Shown: piece after piece, positions 35,001-43,692 of the stretch | Layout: each line of letters begins with the position of its first letter | How positions within the stretch are numbered: the first letter of the stretch is position 1 | Assembly (NCBI RefSeq): GCF_900302445.1 | Contig: NZ_ONZF01000015.1 | Location: 1 to 64,000, forward strand | Reading direction: 5' to 3' | Source of the DNA: Palleronia abyssalis | GTDB lineage: Bacteria; Pseudomonadota; Alphaproteobacteria; Rhodobacterales; Rhodobacteraceae | DNA length: 64,000 nt | The notes under the pieces: model-generated | Databases searched by the model: none | The model's input: only the letters and a program-made list of their open reading frames with translations | What the model was told of the DNA's origin: nothing | Made by a program: the position numbers and the translations under genes

Positions 35001-36272
35001 ATGACAAGAACACACCTGACCACCACCGCGCTTGCGGCCCTTCTGGGGGCCACGGCCCTTGGGGCGCAGGCCCAGGAAGTGCGCTTCATGTGCTATTCCG
35101 ACGGCAACGAATGCGAGGTCTATGACGATCTGCTGAACCGCTTCGAAGAGCAGAACGAGGGCGTCACCATCGAGGTGGACACCGTCCCCTATCAGGCGAT
35201 CCTCGACAACCTGCCCGTCCAACTGGCCGCCGGCACCGCGCCCGACATGGCCAAGGTCACCGACCTTGGCGGTCTGGCCGAATACTACCTCGACCTGACC
35301 CCGCACGTTGACGAAGCCTATTGGGAGGAGAACTTCGGCAACACCCTCGACTGGTATCGCGGCGACCGCGACGAGGGGATCTATGGCATGCACTCGCAGC
35401 TGACGATCACCGGCCCCTACGTCAACGCCACCCTGTTCGAGGACGCGGGCGTCGAGATGCCCGGCGAGGACGCCACGTGGGAAGACTGGGCCCAGGCCGC
35501 GACCGAAGTGCGCGACGCCACCGGCGTGCAGTTCGCCATGGCCATGGACCGCTCGGGCCACCGCATCGCCGGTCCCGCGATCAGCTACGGGGCCGAACTG
35601 TTCGATGCGGAAGGTGAGCCGATCCTGGTGGACGAGGGCTTCGAGGATTACGTCGCCCAATTTGTCGAATGGCACGAGACCGGCGTGATGGCCCAGGACG
35701 TCTGGGGCGGCGCGGGCGGCAGCACCATGGTCGATGCCGCGCAGGAGTTCATCAACGGCGAGCTGGTGTTCTACTATTCCGGCTCGTGGAACACCGGCCG
35801 CATGGAAGAGCAGATCGGCGACTTCTTCGACTGGCAGGTCGTCGGCAACCCCTGCGGCCCCGACGGCGTCTGCACCGGGATGCCGGGCGGTGCCGGGATC
35901 GTCGGGTTCGACCAGTCCGACAACGCCGAGCTTGTGGCGCAGATCATCGACTTCCTCGCGCAGGAAGAGATCTATGCCGAGGCCGCCGCGCGGACGCTGA
36001 ACATCCCCGCGCATACCGGCGTCGCGTCCGAAGGTGTCGAATATCAGGACGTGTCCGAACCCGCAGCTGAGGCGCTGAATGCCTGGGGCGCGATGGTGCC
36101 GAACCTGTCGCCCACCGCCTTTGCCTATCAGGGCTATCCCAACAACCGCGCGATGTTCAACATCACCGTGGAACGGGTCAGCCAGGCCGTCGTGGGCGAA
36201 CTGACCGTCGACGAGGCGATGCAGCGGATGCGCGAAGACCTCGACGCCGCCATGGCCGAGATGCAGCAGTAA
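35001..36272 (+). CDS. Extracellular sugar-binding protein of second CUT1 ABC transporter
   Basis: A 423-residue family-1 binding protein. The signal peptide (1-24) ends LGAQAQ, and the mature part starts EVRFMCYSDGNECEVYDDLLNRF. It contains two Cys pairs (MCYSDGNEC and NPCGPDGVC) that could form disulfides. The start has a GGGAGG site at about 34987. A terminator-like stem-loop follows (36288-36314), as after the other binding protein. Substrate is unknown, though the operon suggests a sugar or polyol needing several dehydrogenases. Confidence 0.9.
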   Translation: MTRTHLTTTALAALLGATALGAQAQEVRFMCYSDGNECEVYDDLLNRFEEQNEGVTIEVDTVPYQAILDNLPVQLAAGTAPDMAKVTDLGGLAEYYLDLTPHVDEAYWEENFGNTLDWYRGDRDEGIYGMHSQLTITGPYVNATLFEDAGVEMPGEDATWEDWAQAATEVRDATGVQFAMAMDRSGHRIAGPAISYGAELFDAEGEPILVDEGFEDYVAQFVEWHETGVMAQDVWGGAGGSTMVDAAQEFINGELVFYYSGSWNTGRMEEQIGDFFDWQVVGNPCGPDGVCTGMPGGAGIVGFDQSDNAELVAQIIDFLAQEEIYAEAAARTLNIPAHTGVASEGVEYQDVSEPAAEALNAWGAMVPNLSPTAFAYQGYPNNRAMFNITVERVSQAVVGELTVDEAMQRMREDLDAAMAEMQQ

Positions 36273-36287
36273 GGGCCACGTGCCCCG

Positions 36288-36314
36288 GGGCGATCCGGTT
36301 TCGGGTCGCCCTTT
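36288..36314 (+). terminator. Intercistronic stem-loop after second sugar-binding protein gene
   Basis: GGGCGATCC (36288-36296) pairs with GGGTCGCCC (36303-36311), with one G-T pair and a GGTTTC loop, followed by TTT. It is placed in the 63-base gap before the permease gene, so it probably acts as an attenuator favouring binding-protein expression. Confidence 0.65.
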
Positions 36315-36335
36315 CCGCCAAAGGAGGTCTCGGCG

Positions 36336-37367
36336 ATGCTGCGTGTGATCACGCCCGTCATGAACCTGATCGAGATCCCGTTCCGCGGGGCGCAGCGCAT
36401 GCTGGGCGTGCCTCTGATCGCGTGGGTCTTCCTGGTCCCGAACATTCTTCTGTTCGGCCTGTTCGCGTTCCTTCCGGTCATCCTGAACTTCGTCTACGGC
36501 CTGACCGGCGGCACCAACGTCCTGCTGGCCGACCGCCCTTATATCGGCGCGCAGAACTTCAACTACCTGCTGTCCTGCGACAACCATTTCGACCCGAACA
36601 CCTGCCGCGACGACAAGTTCTGGCGCGCGGTCTACAATACCACGCTGTTCGTCACGCTTCAGGTCGGCTTCATGATCGCCTTCGCGCTGACCACCGCGCT
36701 GATCCTGAACCGCGACATCCGCGCGCGCGGCTTCTTCCGGTCGGTCTTCTTCTTTCCCGTCCTGCTCAGCCCCGTCGTGGTGGCGCTGGTGTGGAAATGG
36801 ATCCTACAGCGCGAAGGGATCCTGAACGCCTTCCTCGACTGGCTGAACCAGACCTGGCTGATCGCAGCCCTATCGGGCGTCACCACCGCCTTGGGCGGCG
36901 AGGCCTTGGACGTCCGGGGCATCTCGTGGATCACCGACGCCGACTGGGCCTTCTTCTGGTCGGTGTTCATCAGCGTCTGGGCGCATATGGGGTTCTACAC
37001 CCTGATCCTTCTGGCCGGGCTTCAGGCGATCCCCCGCGACGTCTACGAGGCGGCGACGATGGACGGTGCCTCGGCCTGGCGAACCCTGCGCCGCATCACC
37101 CTGCCGCTTCTGGCGCCGACGATGCTGGTCGTGCTGATCCTGGCGCTGATCAAGGGCGTGCAGACCTTCGACGAGGTCTATGCCTTCACCGGCGGCGGCC
37201 CCGGCACCGCGACGACCTTCATCATTCAGTATATCTATGAAGAAGGCTTCGCCGGTCAGCCGCGCCTTTACGGTCTCTCCGCCGCCGCCTCGATCCTTCT
37301 GGCGGTTGTGCTGGTGGTTCTGACCGCCATCCAGCTCTGGCTTAACCGGAGGTCCGTCGATGGCTAG
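36336..37367 (+). CDS. CUT1 sugar ABC transporter permease (second system, first permease)
   Basis: A 343-residue MalF-type permease with six TM segments and an EAA loop (DVYEAATMDGASAWRTLRRITLPLLAPT). A periplasmic loop after TM1 carries LLSCDNHFDPNTCRDDKFW with two Cys that may form a disulfide. There is another long loop between TMs (LDWLNQTWLIAALSGVTTALGG). The ATG at 36336 follows a near-perfect AAGGAGGT ribosome site. It overlaps the next gene by eight bases. Confidence 0.9.
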   Translation: MLRVITPVMNLIEIPFRGAQRMLGVPLIAWVFLVPNILLFGLFAFLPVILNFVYGLTGGTNVLLADRPYIGAQNFNYLLSCDNHFDPNTCRDDKFWRAVYNTTLFVTLQVGFMIAFALTTALILNRDIRARGFFRSVFFFPVLLSPVVVALVWKWILQREGILNAFLDWLNQTWLIAALSGVTTALGGEALDVRGISWITDADWAFFWSVFISVWAHMGFYTLILLAGLQAIPRDVYEAATMDGASAWRTLRRITLPLLAPTMLVVLILALIKGVQTFDEVYAFTGGGPGTATTFIIQYIYEEGFAGQPRLYGLSAAASILLAVVLVVLTAIQLWLNRRSVDG

Positions 37368-38415
37368 CCTGTGGTCCATGCTGACCGCCACGCGGGGGCG
37401 GAACGGCCGCCTTCACTGGACCGACTGGGCGTCCTACGCCTACCTGACCTTCGGCATCCTGCTGATGTTCGGCCCCGTGGTCTGGCTGGTTGTCTCCTCG
37501 TTCAAGACCCCGAACGAGTTGGACCGCTTCCCGCCCCGATTCCTCCCCTACGTCCAGGAAACGGTCGAGGTAGAAGGTTTCTCCGACCCGTTGCAGGTCT
37601 ACACCGTGACCGAGGGCGATCTGGCCGGCGAACACGTCGCCCAGACCCGCCGCGCCGGCACCCGCGCCGAGGTCGTGCGCCCCGACGCCCCCGACGACCG
37701 CATCCGTCTGCGAACTGACCAGTTGCAGGCGGTGGAACGCGTCGGCTTCACCACCTCGAACTACACCGAACTGTTCGAGCGTTTCACCTTCTTCCGCTAC
37801 CTCTTCAACTCGACCTTCATCACCGTGATGGCCACGCTCATCATGCTGCTGGTCAATTCGATGGCCGCCTTCGCCCTGTCGAAATACGAATTTCGCGGGC
37901 GAACGCCTGTGCTTCTGCTGATCATCGCCACGCTGATGATCCCGCAGACGGTGGTTCTGGTCCCGCTCTACCTGCTGGTCACGCAGATGGGCCTATACAA
38001 CAGCCTCTGGGGCGTCATCATTCCCGGCGCGGCGACGCCGACGGGCGTGTTCCTGCTGCGACAATACATGGTCACCATCCCCGACGAGATCCTCGATGCC
38101 GCGCGCATGGACAAGGCCAGCGAGTGGAAAATCTTCTGGCGCATCATCCTGCCGCTATCCGCGCCCGCCATCGCGGTGCTGGCGATCCTTGCGATCATGT
38201 GGCGCTGGAACGACTTCCTCTGGCCGCTGATCGTGCTGTCGGAGAACGAGAAGTTCACCCTCCAGATCGCCCTCTTCTCCTTCCAGGGAGAGTTCCAGAC
38301 CAACTGGCCGAACCTTCTGGCGATGACAGTCCTGACGCTTCTGCCCATCGCCTGCGTCTTCATGTTCCTTCAGAAATACATCGCCACGGGCATCGCCTCG
38401 ACCGGCGGCAAATAA
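37360..38415 (+). CDS. CUT1 sugar ABC transporter permease (second system, second permease) with extra periplasmic segment
   Basis: A 351-residue MalG-type permease. TM1 is about 24-46. Between TM1 and the rest lies an insertion of roughly 60 residues (about 62-125: TVEVEGFSDPLQVYTVTEGD and QTRRAGTRAEVVRPD), which is not part of the common fold and is predicted to be periplasmic. The EAA loop is EILDAARMDKASEWKIFWRIILPLSAP. The insertion may contact the binding protein. Confidence 0.9.
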   Translation: MASLWSMLTATRGRNGRLHWTDWASYAYLTFGILLMFGPVVWLVVSSFKTPNELDRFPPRFLPYVQETVEVEGFSDPLQVYTVTEGDLAGEHVAQTRRAGTRAEVVRPDAPDDRIRLRTDQLQAVERVGFTTSNYTELFERFTFFRYLFNSTFITVMATLIMLLVNSMAAFALSKYEFRGRTPVLLLIIATLMIPQTVVLVPLYLLVTQMGLYNSLWGVIIPGAATPTGVFLLRQYMVTIPDEILDAARMDKASEWKIFWRIILPLSAPAIAVLAILAIMWRWNDFLWPLIVLSENEKFTLQIALFSFQGEFQTNWPNLLAMTVLTLLPIACVFMFLQKYIATGIASTGGK

Positions 38416-38427
38416 CGGGAAACCCGC

Positions 38428-39495
38428 ATGGCCAGCATCGAACTCCGCGACGTGCGCAAGTCCTTCGGCTCGGTCGAGGTCATCAAGGGCATCGACCTGA
38501 CCGTCGAACACGGCGAATTCTGCGTCTTCGTCGGCCCCTCGGGCTGCGGCAAGTCCACACTGCTGCGCATGATCTCGGGGTTGGAGCAGATCACCGCGGG
38601 CGACGTGGTCATCGAGGGCGAGGTCGTGAACCGCATCCCCGCCGCCGATCGCGGGCTTGCGATGGTGTTCCAGTCCTACGCGCTCTACCCGCACATGACC
38701 GTGCGCCAGAACCTGTCCTTCGGGCTTGAAAACGCCCGCGTCGCCCGCGCCGACATCCGTCAGAAGACCGAAGAAGTCGCCAAGATGCTCCAGATCGACC
38801 CGCTTCTGGACCGCCGCCCCAAGGATCTGTCAGGCGGCCAGCGCCAGCGCGTCGCCATCGGCCGCGCCGTGGTGCGCGAACCCAAGGTCTTCCTCTTCGA
38901 CGAGCCACTGTCCAACCTCGATGCCGAGCTCCGCGTAGGCATGCGCAACGAGATCGCGGGCCTGCACCGCCGCCTCGGCAACACGATGATCTACGTCACC
39001 CATGACCAGGTCGAGGCGATGACCATGGCCGACAAGATCGCCGTCCTGCGCGCCGGGCGGCTCGAACAGTTCGGCCGCCCGCTCGACCTCTTCAACCGGC
39101 CCGAAAACCTCTTCGTCGCGGGCTTCATCGGCTCGCCCCGCATGAACTTCCTTGCCGGGCGCATCGACGACGGCGCGTTCCTGCTTGAAAAGGGCGAACG
39201 CATCGCCCTGCCTGGCCACGGCTTCACCCACCAGCCCGGCCAGTCCGTCACCCTGGGGATCCGCCCCACCGCGCTGCAACCCGCCCAGGACGGCCCACTC
39301 ACGATCGAGGTCACCTCGGTCGAGCAACTGGGCACAGAATCCTACATCTACGGCACCACCACCGACGACACCCGCCTGACGGTCCACGAACCCGGCCAGA
39401 CCCGCGTCGCCTTCGGCGAGCGTATCGCCCTGTCGCTCGACACCGAAGAGGTCCACCTCTTCGATACCGACAGCGGCCACACCCTGCGCGCTTGA
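38428..39495 (+). CDS. Sugar ABC transporter ATP-binding protein, UgpC/MalK type (second system)
   Basis: A 355-residue ATPase with canonical Walker A (GPSGCGKS, residues 36-43), Q-loop (MVFQSYALYPHM), signature (LSGGQRQRVAIGRAV), Walker B (VFLFDEPLSNLD) and switch His (VTHDQVEAM). The C-terminal TOBE regulatory domain starts about residue 235. It ends the eight-gene operon and faces the convergent LuxR-type gene across 79 bases. Confidence 0.95.
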   Translation: MASIELRDVRKSFGSVEVIKGIDLTVEHGEFCVFVGPSGCGKSTLLRMISGLEQITAGDVVIEGEVVNRIPAADRGLAMVFQSYALYPHMTVRQNLSFGLENARVARADIRQKTEEVAKMLQIDPLLDRRPKDLSGGQRQRVAIGRAVVREPKVFLFDEPLSNLDAELRVGMRNEIAGLHRRLGNTMIYVTHDQVEAMTMADKIAVLRAGRLEQFGRPLDLFNRPENLFVAGFIGSPRMNFLAGRIDDGAFLLEKGERIALPGHGFTHQPGQSVTLGIRPTALQPAQDGPLTIEVTSVEQLGTESYIYGTTTDDTRLTVHEPGQTRVAFGERIALSLDTEEVHLFDTDSGHTLRA

Positions 39496-39574
39496 TTGAT
39501 GCCCGGAATGACCTGCGACGACCCCGCCCTGAACTCCGAAGTCCACGACCTTCCGCAGCGTGATCGCCCTGAGA

Positions 39575-40654
39575 TCAGCGCCGCAGCGTCTTCAGCTGAT
39601 GCCTGACGCGAAGGTCGTTGACATCGGACACCCCAAGCTTCTCGCGGGCCGAGCGCCAAAGCTGCATGATCCGTGGATAGGACCGCCCCATCTCGAAGGC
39701 GGCCGCCTTATGGGTCAGGCCCTGGGCCAGATACCGGACAAGCTCACGCTCTCTCGGTGTCAGTTCCAGCACCTCCCAGATGGATTCGGCCGGCGCTGCC
39801 TCAAGCGTCATCAGCACCCGGCGCACGGACTCGCCGTCGCATAGCTCCGAGGCCGCAAACAGGCTGATCGATGCGACCGTGCTCGGCCTGCCAGCACAGC
39901 GCACACGCTTGACCGGAACGAAATCGAGCCCGGGGTCAAGACGGACCTCCATCCTTTCGGGAAGGTGAAGCGGCGCGTCCGTGGCAAGATCGATCCCCCA
40001 GGATGCGAACCGCGCACGTGCGGCGTCGTTGAAGGCGTCGACCCGGCCCGCGCACGTGGCGACCAGGGTCGGGCGCGAAATTGCACCCAAAAGCGCATCA
40101 AGGCCGTCCTGCGACAGGCCGCGGACCTGGAAGCGACGTCCGATCGCCCACGCCTTGCGAACCATCGGAAGCAGGGGAACAAGCCGGTCGACCGCGATGT
40201 CAGCCCGGTCGGGGTCCGCATCAAGAGGCAGGAAAAGGTTGAGTATCGTGCGATGACGGTCCGTTCGTCCAATCTCGCAGGCCACGGCGTCGCCGATGCG
40301 CAGCGGCTCCAGCCAAGCCCAGAGGCGCGTCGCACGCAACGCCTCGGGCGGCAGGTACGTGGACATGGCGTAAGGCTCCACCGGCGGGTGGCGCTGCTCG
40401 ATCTCGGTCCATGGATCGTCGACCATGTAGTCGCTGAGGTACGCGTGGACCTCGGCCGGGTCGAAGCCATGGATCAGCGGACTGCCGTAGGTCTCTGCGA
40501 CCTCGGTGGGGACGTATATGTCCGCGGTTTCCAGATCGCGCAGCGTGATGAGCGCCCGCACAGCGCCGACGGACGAGCAAAGGGCGGCAAGTGCCCCTTC
40601 CCACGAGGCCGGGCACTCGACGGTTTCCATAAGCGCATCGGCCAAGTCACGCAT
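39575..40654 (-). CDS. LuxR-type HTH transcriptional regulator
   Basis: A 359-residue regulator with a LuxR/GerE HTH at its C-terminus: ELTPRERELVRYLAQGLTHKAAAFEMGRSYPRIMQLW and EKLGVSDVNDL. The N-terminal about 290 residues look like a GAF/PAS-like sensory region without a receiver Asp pattern or acyl-homoserine-lactone signature that I can recognise. The start at 40654 (MRDLADALME) is the first ATG in frame after the radical SAM gene. Its ribosome site is weak. It is last in a four-gene leftward operon, so it probably regulates that operon or its targets. Confidence 0.82.
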   Translation of the reverse strand: MRDLADALMETVECPASWEGALAALCSSVGAVRALITLRDLETADIYVPTEVAETYGSPLIHGFDPAEVHAYLSDYMVDDPWTEIEQRHPPVEPYAMSTYLPPEALRATRLWAWLEPLRIGDAVACEIGRTDRHRTILNLFLPLDADPDRADIAVDRLVPLLPMVRKAWAIGRRFQVRGLSQDGLDALLGAISRPTLVATCAGRVDAFNDAARARFASWGIDLATDAPLHLPERMEVRLDPGLDFVPVKRVRCAGRPSTVASISLFAASELCDGESVRRVLMTLEAAPAESIWEVLELTPRERELVRYLAQGLTHKAAAFEMGRSYPRIMQLWRSAREKLGVSDVNDLRVRHQLKTLRR

Positions 40655-40754
40655 GAGATACTCATTGGCAAGTTTCCGCCGAAACCCTGATGCCGGACCA
40701 TGCGCTGCGTCAACGCTTATGCCTGCCAGGATGGTGAAAATCGTGGTATCGATG

Positions 40755-41783
40755 TCACAGTACGGCCGCCCTGGCCACCGCGGCGGCGTCCAACCGGCCG
40801 CGGCACGAGCAGTCGGGCAGACTGGCCGTATCCAGGTGGCCCGTTTGCCGGAACCCGTCAAGGACATCGTGGACGGCGGAATCGCAGCGCCCGCAATTGG
40901 CCGGAATGGCGACAGGCGGGGGCACATCGTCGAAGCCGCCCAGCGAAACCGGCCATCCGTGCGCAACGGCCCGTTCCAGCAGCGCCACGATCGTCCACAA
41001 CGACGGCGGCCGGAAAGCCCCCGATCGGTAGCTTTGCTCCAACGGGCCGCCCGGCGGAACGAAGGCACAGGACAGGGCGATCTCGTTCACGCCCATCCCG
41101 GCAAGCCTTCGCACGGATCGCTTCGCGTCCGACAGCGCCGCATGAGGCGACAGACCGGGCGCGCCGAGAAAGACATAGACGAAACTTTCCATGCCCCGTG
41201 CGTGCAGCCGCTTGATGGCGTCCTCGAAGCTGCGCCACCCGATGAACTTGCGAAGGTTCCCGTTGCGCACCTCGGCTTCCGTGCTTTCAAGACCGATCGC
41301 TACTTTCAGCCTGACATCCCCGAGGTGGCGCTCCGCCTCGTCCAGCGCGGCGGCGCGCACGAATTCCGGCCGGCTCTCGACCATCAGGCGCGACGCCGAC
41401 GGATGGTCGCGCGCACTTTCGTAGAGATGGACCCGGGCAGATTCCGGAATTTCCCGATCGGTCAGCCAGGACCCGCCGTTGAAGGCCACGATCTCTTCGG
41501 CGCCGTCAGCCGCTGCAAGCCCGGTGTCGATCATCTCGCGATGGTCGTCCGGTGCGACGGGCCAGGCCTCCGTCCGGCCCTCGTGTTCGGGTCCCAGCAC
41601 GGCCTCGCGGGACGCGGCGGGCAAGCGGCAGAAGGGACAGCATTGTCCCGCCGTGCGCAACCAGGGCACGCAGCCCTGCCCGGGGATAAGAAGGACGTGC
41701 CGGCGAACCGCCCGCTGAAGGGCCGGGTCATACCGCACCTGGGGGTAATGCCCCCATCCGATGCCACCACGCGTGATTTCCAT
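40755..41783 (-). CDS. Radical SAM enzyme resembling archaeosine synthase subunit RaSEA
   Basis: A 342-residue radical SAM protein. The cluster-binding cysteines are in HVLLIPGQGCVPWLRTAGQC followed by CPFC: Cys38, Cys48/49 and Cys52, a long-spaced pattern like that of RaSEA (Cys-x7-Cys-x2-Cys). Other RaSEA-like segments are FNGGSWLTDREIPESAR, LMVESRPEFVRAA, VAIGLESTEAEVR, VYVFLGAPGLSPHAAL, and a C-terminal NCGRC and DCSC cluster that could bind an auxiliary metal or Fe-S centre. Archaeosine is an archaeal tRNA base, so the bacterial function is unclear. The ATG at 41783 has GGAG upstream. A GTG at 41915 overlapping the previous stop is an alternative. Confidence 0.78.
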   Translation of the reverse strand: MEITRGGIGWGHYPQVRYDPALQRAVRRHVLLIPGQGCVPWLRTAGQCCPFCRLPAASREAVLGPEHEGRTEAWPVAPDDHREMIDTGLAAADGAEEIVAFNGGSWLTDREIPESARVHLYESARDHPSASRLMVESRPEFVRAAALDEAERHLGDVRLKVAIGLESTEAEVRNGNLRKFIGWRSFEDAIKRLHARGMESFVYVFLGAPGLSPHAALSDAKRSVRRLAGMGVNEIALSCAFVPPGGPLEQSYRSGAFRPPSLWTIVALLERAVAHGWPVSLGGFDDVPPPVAIPANCGRCDSAVHDVLDGFRQTGHLDTASLPDCSCRGRLDAAAVARAAVL

Positions 41784-41911
41784 GTTCGGTCTCCGTGCAA
41801 TCCGGGGACCAGGATGAAGAACAAGACCGATGCGGCACTGCAGCGCCCATCCGGCCCGAAACCCGAAGCGCGCGGGGTCTTGCCTTTGAATATACGGGTA
41901 AAATCCGGGTC

Positions 41912-42373
41912 TCACCGGGATGCGACCAGCGTTTCCAGGTCACGCAACAAGGCCTCGTGACGAACCCGGACGATGAGCGTATCGCGCACTCGGGCAGGCA
42001 CCCCGGCCCGGTGCAGGTGCGCAAGGTAAGCGGCCTCGTGGGTCAGGATTTCCCCGGCGAAAGCGCGGCCGTACTCGTACGAGACCACCGCCCGGTCCAG
42101 CATGGGCAAGGCCGCGGCAAGGACCGGGACCGCCGCATGGGTGCCGGGGCACAGCAACGTCTCGGCCGAAAGCGAGCCTGCCTCGACAAGCGCGGACAGG
42201 AAGGACGACCAGTCGGGCTCGGCGTTCGCGGTCGCCCCGGTCGCAAGGCGCGCAAAGCCCCGCCGCGCCGCGTTAAGAAGCAACGTGGTGGTCAGCGCCG
42301 GGTCGCCCGGGTGAACAGGCGTCAACCGCGGCTGCGCGGCGTGCTCGGCCACAAGGGGTGACAGCCGGGTCAT
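41912..42373 (-). CDS. Uncharacterised small protein in the radical SAM operon
   Basis: A 153-residue protein, alanine-rich and predicted mostly helical, without signal peptide or membrane segment (begins MTRLSPLVAEHAAQPRLTPV). Its ATG overlaps the stop of the previous gene (ATGA), so translation is coupled. I recognise no family. Position between an HTH-like protein and the radical SAM enzyme suggests it could be a carrier, substrate or partner of that enzyme, but nothing in the sequence proves it. Confidence 0.68.
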   Translation of the reverse strand: MTRLSPLVAEHAAQPRLTPVHPGDPALTTTLLLNAARRGFARLATGATANAEPDWSSFLSALVEAGSLSAETLLCPGTHAAVPVLAAALPMLDRAVVSYEYGRAFAGEILTHEAAYLAHLHRAGVPARVRDTLIVRVRHEALLRDLETLVASR

Positions 42374-42846
42374 TGCGAATCCTCCGGTGCAAGGACCTGT
42401 CCGGTCCGGGCCTGGGACGGGCGAAGCAGCGGCAATCGTTCCCCCGCCGAGCGGGCCGCGGCGATCTGCGCGCGCGCGATGGCGGCGAAATACGCATCGC
42501 GCCATGCCGCCGTTCCCGAACTGCGGCGCGCATCGTTGAAGAACACGTGATAGAAGAAATGCCACGTCTTGTGACGCCGGTCGTTCGGCAAGGGCCCACC
42601 CGCCGAGAACCAGCCTTCGACCGTCGTCCGCTCGGGCGGGTCGTAGTCGCGGCCGCGAAGCACGCCCGGTTCAAGGCAGCGGTCCAAGAACTCGGCCGTC
42701 GTCCATGACCGCGCATGATCGGGGGGCGGGCGGTTGATCTTGCCGACACCGAACTGGCGCATCAGGACGATCACCTCCTTGGGGGTCATCGTCGCGACCT
42801 CGGGCGGCACCGGGATCGGCACGGGGGAAATATTTTCCTGTTTCAT
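42370..42846 (-). CDS. Uncharacterised protein, possible HTH, first in the radical SAM operon
   Basis: A 158-residue protein. After a proline-rich N-terminus, TPKEVIVLMRQFGVGKINRP and a stretch containing ERTTVEGWFSAGGPLPNDRRHK resemble the recognition part of a small XRE-like HTH (helix, WFSxG turn, RR). This is an impression rather than a family match. The C-terminal part is helical and ends acidic. The start at 42846 follows GGAGA. It is divergent from the GNAT gene across 107 bases and heads the leftward four-gene operon. Confidence 0.65.
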   Translation of the reverse strand: MKQENISPVPIPVPPEVATMTPKEVIVLMRQFGVGKINRPPPDHARSWTTAEFLDRCLEPGVLRGRDYDPPERTTVEGWFSAGGPLPNDRRHKTWHFFYHVFFNDARRSSGTAAWRDAYFAAIARAQIAAARSAGERLPLLRPSQARTGQVLAPEDSQ

Positions 42847-42953
42847 ATCAAGGGGTCTCCAAGTGGAAGACGGGGATTGGTGGGGGACGGGCCGGCAGCG
42901 CGCGGATGTCGGGCGGTGCATCGTGCGGGGGCGAGATCACGAAGGAGTACGGG

Positions 42954-43550
42954 ATGAAGGTTCGCCCGCTTGAGCCCCAGGACGTTTGCCTGGCCGCCGA
43001 GGTAGAGCAGGTCGCCTGGGGCGATGCCGCAGCAAGCATGGAAACAATCGCCGGGCGCGCCCGCGTGTTCGCGCCCGGCAGCATCGTCGTCGAACAGGAC
43101 GGCAGGGTCGTGGGCTACGCGGCTGCGCAGCTGACCGACCACCTCTCGACGCTCAGCTGGGCCGACCAGACCGACGAAGGCCGCATCGCGCGGACGCACA
43201 TTCCGGACGGAAAACTCGCCTACGGCGTTTCGATGTCGGCGCGCCCGGGTGTGGGTGGGGCGGGCGTTGCCGCCGAGGTCGTCGGCTATTACGCCAAGCT
43301 GTTCCTGGGCGGCGGATGCCGTGCGCTGTGCGTGGGCAGTCGCCTGCCCGGATATCGCCGCTGGGCGCAGGATCGCACCGACGCCGCGCTCGGCACCTAT
43401 CTGAGCCGCGGCGAAAGCGGAGAGCCCCGCGATCCCGAGATGCGGCTCTATGCCCGGCTGGGCTTCAGGCTGCTTTGGGAGATGCCGGGCTATTACCCCG
43501 ATCCCGAAAGCGGCGGGCATGGCGCGATGATGGTGCGGACCGCAGCCTGA
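42954..43550 (+). CDS. GNAT-family N-acetyltransferase
   Basis: A 198-residue protein with the GNAT pattern: N-terminal KVRPLEPQDVCLAAEVEQVAW, a central beta strand VVEQDGRVVGYAAAQL, the acetyl-CoA loop region VSMSARPGVGGAGVAAEVVGYYAKLFL, and C-terminal RLYARLGFRLLWEMPGYYP. The ATG at 42954 follows GAAGGAG. Acceptor substrate is unknown. It is placed between the radical SAM operon (divergent) and the CHAT system (same strand, 142 bases ahead). Confidence 0.82.
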   Translation: MKVRPLEPQDVCLAAEVEQVAWGDAAASMETIAGRARVFAPGSIVVEQDGRVVGYAAAQLTDHLSTLSWADQTDEGRIARTHIPDGKLAYGVSMSARPGVGGAGVAAEVVGYYAKLFLGGGCRALCVGSRLPGYRRWAQDRTDAALGTYLSRGESGEPRDPEMRLYARLGFRLLWEMPGYYPDPESGGHGAMMVRTAA

Positions 43551-43602
43551 ACTGCGGCCCCTCGCGGGTTTGCCGCAAAGATACATTGCTATAAACTCCC
43601 TC

Positions 43603-43635
43603 TCCGGTGGCTACGCTTCGTCGTAGCGAACCGGA
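43603..43635 (+). other. Long hairpin in the leader of the CHAT-protease gene
   Basis: TCCGGT (43603-43608) pairs with ACCGGA (43630-43635), and GCTACG (43610-43615) pairs with CGTAGC (43622-43627), with a CTTCGT loop and a small internal bulge. It ends about 58 bases before the likely start codon. It could be an mRNA leader structure or a dyad operator. No U-tract follows, so it is not a classic terminator. Confidence 0.5.
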
Positions 43636-43692
43636 TGGGGGAAACGTGGTGTCGAAAGTTGCTGATCGTTGCGCAACAGCCGGGGCGCGCCC

